This document shows, piece by piece, positions 5,585-7,929 of a stretch of DNA of 7,929 bases. The notes under the pieces were generated by a model that saw only the letters and a program-made list of their open reading frames with translations, searched no databases and had not been told where the DNA came from. Numbering within the stretch: the first letter of the stretch is position 1; each line of letters begins with the position of its first letter. This stretch comes from Candidatus Binataceae bacterium (GTDB lineage: Bacteria > Desulfobacterota > Binatia > Binatales > Binataceae): NCBI GenBank assembly GCA_030042765.1, contig JASHZA010000380.1:1-7929 (forward strand), written 5' to 3'. The translations under genes were made by a program, and so were the position numbers.

Positions 5585-6652
5585 TCAGTATTTCGCGATC
5601 ACCTCGCGGCTGAAATCCTCGATCATCTCCTTGCCGTGGGGATACACCACTTGGATCGCGACCTGTTTGACTCCCGCCGCTTCCAGCGCCTTGAGCCGCG
5701 CGACGATCTCCTCGCCGCGCCCCGTCAGCGTCATCGTCCGCACCAGCGACTCGTCGACGTAGCGCTCCTCTCCCGGCTTCATGTAGATCAGATGCCCCTC
5801 GTGAACCTCGAGGTAGCGCTTGCTCTCCGGTGTCTTCATCCTCGCGACATACTCATCGCGATAACGCTCCCACAACCTCATCAGCGGCGGCGGCAGATGC
5901 GACGCCACCGCCGACGCTTCCCACAACGCATGCAGGAAAACGATCGCAAACGGCCCCATCCGCTCGATCACCCGCGGCGACGTCGCCGATTCCCCGTCAC
6001 GCAGCACGCAGCCCGACGTCAGCACCGCGTTCGGCAGCGCCGCGGCCGATCGCCCCGCGCGCGCGGCTCCCTTCTTCACCAACTCGAATTTCTCACGGAA
6101 GCGTGCCGGGTCGGACAGCACCGTTAGCCACCCGTCGGCGATTTCCCCTACCAGTTCCAGCGCCTTGGGGCCGTCCGCCGCGATATGGATCGGAACGGGA
6201 TCTTTCAGGTTGATGTACCCATGATTCTGATGAAGGAAGCGGATCGCCCGCTCGCGCTTGCCGTCCCGATACATAACTTCTTCGCCGCGCAGCAGTTTGC
6301 GCACCATCGCAACGTATTCGCGCAACCGCTCGAGCGGTATCGGCGGCAGGCCCATCGTATTCCGCCCCGTGAACCCGGTTCCGATCCCCAGCACCGCCCG
6401 CCCCGGCGCCAGCAGGTTGATCGTCGCGATCGAGTGCGCCGTCACCGGCTCGATCCGGTTCGACGGTATCGCCACGCCGGTCCCAAGCTTGATCCGCTTC
6501 GTATGTTCCGCCGCCAGCGCCATGCATACGTAGACGTCGCTGTAGATCATCTGCGAGTCGTAGAACCACGCATGGCTGAAACCGTGATCCTCGGCGATAA
6601 TCAAATCTTTCCACGCGTCCGGACGTGCCGGATAGGCGATGCCAAATTCCAT
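5585..6652 (-). CDS. LLM-class (luciferase-like, F420- or FMN-dependent) oxidoreductase
   Basis: 355 residues of the bacterial luciferase-like TIM-barrel family, which includes methylenetetrahydromethanopterin reductase-like F420 enzymes and two-component alkane/sulfonate monooxygenases. Recognisable segments are MEFGIAYPARPDAWKDL at the N-terminus, GFSHAWFYDSQ (24-34), KLGTGVAIPSNRIEPVT (55-71), the family hallmark INLLAPGRAVLGIGTGF (78-94), and PIHIAADGPKALELVGEIAD (154-173). The last two resemble F420-using members more than FMN luciferases, but sequence alone does not settle the cofactor. The ATG is placed by AGGAGGT (6659-6665) seven to eight bases upstream; an earlier in-frame start at 6679 adds nine non-family residues. 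A strong terminator lies upstream at 6740-6770, so this gene likely opens the operon running to the CoA-transferase and beyond. It may oxidise, reduce or oxygenate the pathway substrate; this is inference. Confidence 0.88.
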   Translation of the reverse strand: MEFGIAYPARPDAWKDLIIAEDHGFSHAWFYDSQMIYSDVYVCMALAAEHTKRIKLGTGVAIPSNRIEPVTAHSIATINLLAPGRAVLGIGTGFTGRNTMGLPPIPLERLREYVAMVRKLLRGEEVMYRDGKRERAIRFLHQNHGYINLKDPVPIHIAADGPKALELVGEIADGWLTVLSDPARFREKFELVKKGAARAGRSAAALPNAVLTSGCVLRDGESATSPRVIERMGPFAIVFLHALWEASAVASHLPPPLMRLWERYRDEYVARMKTPESKRYLEVHEGHLIYMKPGEERYVDESLVRTMTLTGRGEEIVARLKALEAAGVKQVAIQVVYPHGKEMIEDFSREVIAKY

Positions 6653-6658
6653 CGTTCG

Positions 6659-6665
6659 ACCTCCT
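6659..6665 (-). promoter_or_regulatory. Shine-Dalgarno of the LLM oxidoreductase
   Basis: AGGAGGT on the minus strand, six bases (AGGAGG: seven) before the ATG at 6652. It decides between this ATG and the in-frame start at 6679. Confidence 0.75.
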
Positions 6666-6678
6666 GATTCTTGATGCA

Positions 6679-6708
6679 CTCATTCGCGTTCGCGGCCTTC
6701 GATGTCAA
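6679..6708 (-). promoter_or_regulatory. Candidate promoter for the LLM-CoA-transferase operon
   Basis: A perfect -35 consensus TTGACA (6703-6708, minus strand) sits between the terminator of the amidohydrolase and the LLM start. The best -10 with an 18-base spacer is AATGAG (6679-6684), which matches the consensus at only three of six positions. The location is right for an operon promoter, since upstream transcription should stop at 6740. The weak -10 keeps confidence low, and an activator or alternative sigma factor is possible. Confidence 0.35.
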
Positions 6709-6739
6709 GAGCCGCCCCGCTGCGCCGCCCGCATCGTCG

Positions 6740-6770
6740 AAAAAAAACGGGCGAGCCGCCGGCTCGCCCG
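6740..6770 (-). terminator. Rho-independent terminator after the amidohydrolase gene
   Basis: On the minus strand CGGGCGAGCC and GGCTCGCCCG form a perfect 10-bp GC-rich stem (6748-6757 with 6761-6770) around a 3-base loop, followed directly by eight T residues (6740-6747 as A on the plus strand). It starts 26 bases past the amidohydrolase stop and separates that gene from the LLM oxidoreductase. On the plus strand the A-run precedes the stem, so it would act mainly in the minus direction. Confidence 0.93.
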
Positions 6771-6796
6771 CCTGTCGCATCGCGAAATCCGCCGGT

Positions 6797-7921
6797 CTAT
6801 TGCAGGTTGTAATAGCGCTTGGCGCCCCCGGCCAGGACGTTCGCCAGAGTCTGCGGCGGTAGTCCCATTCGTTTGATCATCCCCGGCGCGTCCCAGAAAC
6901 CATCCAGATGCGGATAGTCGGTCGCCCACAGGATATTGCTCGACCCGATATAGTCGGCTAGCAGTGCGAGTGACTTCTCGACCGGCTCGAACGAGATGAA
7001 GCACTGCCGGCGGAAAATTTCGCTCGGCCGCGTCGACAGCCCGGTGTCGTTCATGCCGACGTCGTCGAAGTGGCGATCCATCCGGTCGAGCCATCCCGCC
7101 ATCCAGCCCCCTCCCGATTCCAGAAATGCAATCTTGAGCCCCGGAAAGCGATCGCAGGGGCCGCACATGATCAGGCTCGTCGCCGCCGCCATCATCTCGA
7201 ACGTATGGGCCACGCAATGGCGCACCGCGCCGCTCCTCTTGAAGCGGTCCATCGCGAGTGTCGCCTGTCCGCTCTCCGATCCGCCGTGGATTCCGATCGA
7301 GAAACCGATTTCCTGCGCCTCGGTCCAGAGCGGATCGTATTCGGGGTCGTGCAGGACGCGCCCGTTGTACGGATTCGGCCGAATGAAGCCGGCGCGAAAG
7401 CCAAGTTCCTTCGCCGCGAACCGCATTTCCTGCACCGCCCCCTCGACCGACTGCATCGGCAGCATCGCCGCGCCGAACAGGCGCTCGGGATAAGGTTTGC
7501 AATAGTCGGCGAGCCAGCGATTGTAGGCGCGGCACACGGCGGTCGAAAAGTCCGGGTCCTTGGTGGCGCCCAGAAACAGCCCGAGGCTCGGGTACAGAAA
7601 CGAGGCGTCAATCCCTTCGGCGTCCATGTCCGGGATCCGCGCGTGCGGATCGAAGCCGCCCTTGCGTCCCTGCGAGTAAGGAATTTTCGGCGAGACCTTG
7701 CCGTCGCGCGCGCCGATCGCTCCGACCGCGCCGAAAGTTATCTGCTTCTTGCCACGGCCCAAATCGATCGCGTAATCGCCCTCGATGCGGAAAATCTCGC
7801 TGCCGTCCCCCGCCGTGATCAGCTTGGGGCAGCCCTCGCGGTACTTCGGATCGATGTACTTTTCCCACAGGTCGGGCGGCTCGCAGATGTGGCCGTCAGC
7901 GTCGATGACGTTGTATTCCAT
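6797..7921 (-). CDS. Amidohydrolase-2 family metal-dependent hydrolase/decarboxylase
   Basis: 374 residues, close to the family's usual length (ACMSD-like TIM-barrel proteins, PF04909). It starts MEYNVIDADGHICEPPDLWEK. The first metal motif is Asp9-Gly-His11, with Asp in place of the first His of the classical HxH motif, a variant common in the 'DADxH..EPPDLW' subgroup. Other probable metal or catalytic residues are His212 (SIGIHGGSE), His239 (VAHTFEMM) and Asp335 (LWATDYPHLDG), corresponding by order to ACMSD His177, His228 and Asp294. FPGLKIAFLESGGGWM (259-274) is a further family landmark. Characterised relatives decarboxylate or hydrolyse aromatic or keto acids; the substrate here is unknown. 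The start is the family-typical ATG, but only 8 bases of leader are in the window, so its ribosome binding site cannot be seen and upstream extension is not excluded. An intrinsic terminator 26 bp downstream ends its transcription unit. Confidence 0.9.
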   Translation of the reverse strand: MEYNVIDADGHICEPPDLWEKYIDPKYREGCPKLITAGDGSEIFRIEGDYAIDLGRGKKQITFGAVGAIGARDGKVSPKIPYSQGRKGGFDPHARIPDMDAEGIDASFLYPSLGLFLGATKDPDFSTAVCRAYNRWLADYCKPYPERLFGAAMLPMQSVEGAVQEMRFAAKELGFRAGFIRPNPYNGRVLHDPEYDPLWTEAQEIGFSIGIHGGSESGQATLAMDRFKRSGAVRHCVAHTFEMMAAATSLIMCGPCDRFPGLKIAFLESGGGWMAGWLDRMDRHFDDVGMNDTGLSTRPSEIFRRQCFISFEPVEKSLALLADYIGSSNILWATDYPHLDGFWDAPGMIKRMGLPPQTLANVLAGGAKRYYNLQ

Positions 7922-7929
7922 GACGTTCA

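Noticed and set aside
1..7929. Defence system, CRISPR array, mobile element or secondary-metabolite core gene
   Set aside because: No repeat-spacer pattern, transposase, nuclease, toxin-antitoxin pair, or NRPS/PKS or RiPP core could be seen; all genes belong to ordinary catabolic enzyme families.

Overview
The window is a GC-rich stretch of a bacterial chromosome, densely packed with catabolic enzymes. It holds one plus-strand gene fragment and seven complete minus-strand genes. I see no rRNA, tRNA, CRISPR array, transposase or phage gene. The mix of a luciferase-like flavin oxidoreductase, an amidohydrolase-2 protein, a class III CoA-transferase and paralogous crotonases is typical of metabolically versatile soil or marine bacteria such as actinobacteria, Rhodococcus-like degraders, some proteobacteria and uncultured lineages such as Binatota or Rokubacteria. 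No marker gene is present, so the taxonomic suggestion is inference only.

Layout from left to right. Bases 1-722 (+) are the 3' end of an FAD-dependent fumarate-reductase/tricarballylate-dehydrogenase-like flavoprotein. It meets the HpaB-like flavin monooxygenase (727-2163, -) tail to tail with only 4 bp between the stops. Upstream of the monooxygenase on the minus strand are a single-domain VOC metalloenzyme (2245-2742), two tandem short crotonase paralogs (2861-3556 and 3562-4245), a CaiB/BaiF class III CoA-transferase (4362-5546) and an LLM-class flavin oxidoreductase (5585-6652). An amidohydrolase (6797-7921) follows. A textbook intrinsic terminator at 6740-6770 separates it from the rest, so it ends its own transcription unit. 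Every minus-strand start was placed by Shine-Dalgarno and family-start arguments, except the amidohydrolase, whose leader lies outside the window.

How the genes may work together (inference). The minus-strand run from the LLM oxidoreductase to the HpaB-like protein reads like a peripheral degradation operon, possibly with an internal promoter before the VOC gene. Oxygenation or redox steps would come from the LLM and HpaB-like enzymes, CoA activation from the CoA-transferase, hydration, isomerisation or C-C bond cleavage of a CoA ester from the crotonase pair, and a metal-dependent ring or isomerisation step from the VOC protein. The substrate cannot be named from sequence. No flavin reductase, transporter or regulator lies inside the window.

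The most unusual element is the crotonase pair. The two proteins align without gaps (about 100 of the first 220 positions identical by hand count). Both lack the usual C-terminal helices, both have lost the first catalytic glutamate while keeping the second, and the genes are 5 bp apart. They may form a hetero-oligomeric enzyme of unassigned chemistry.
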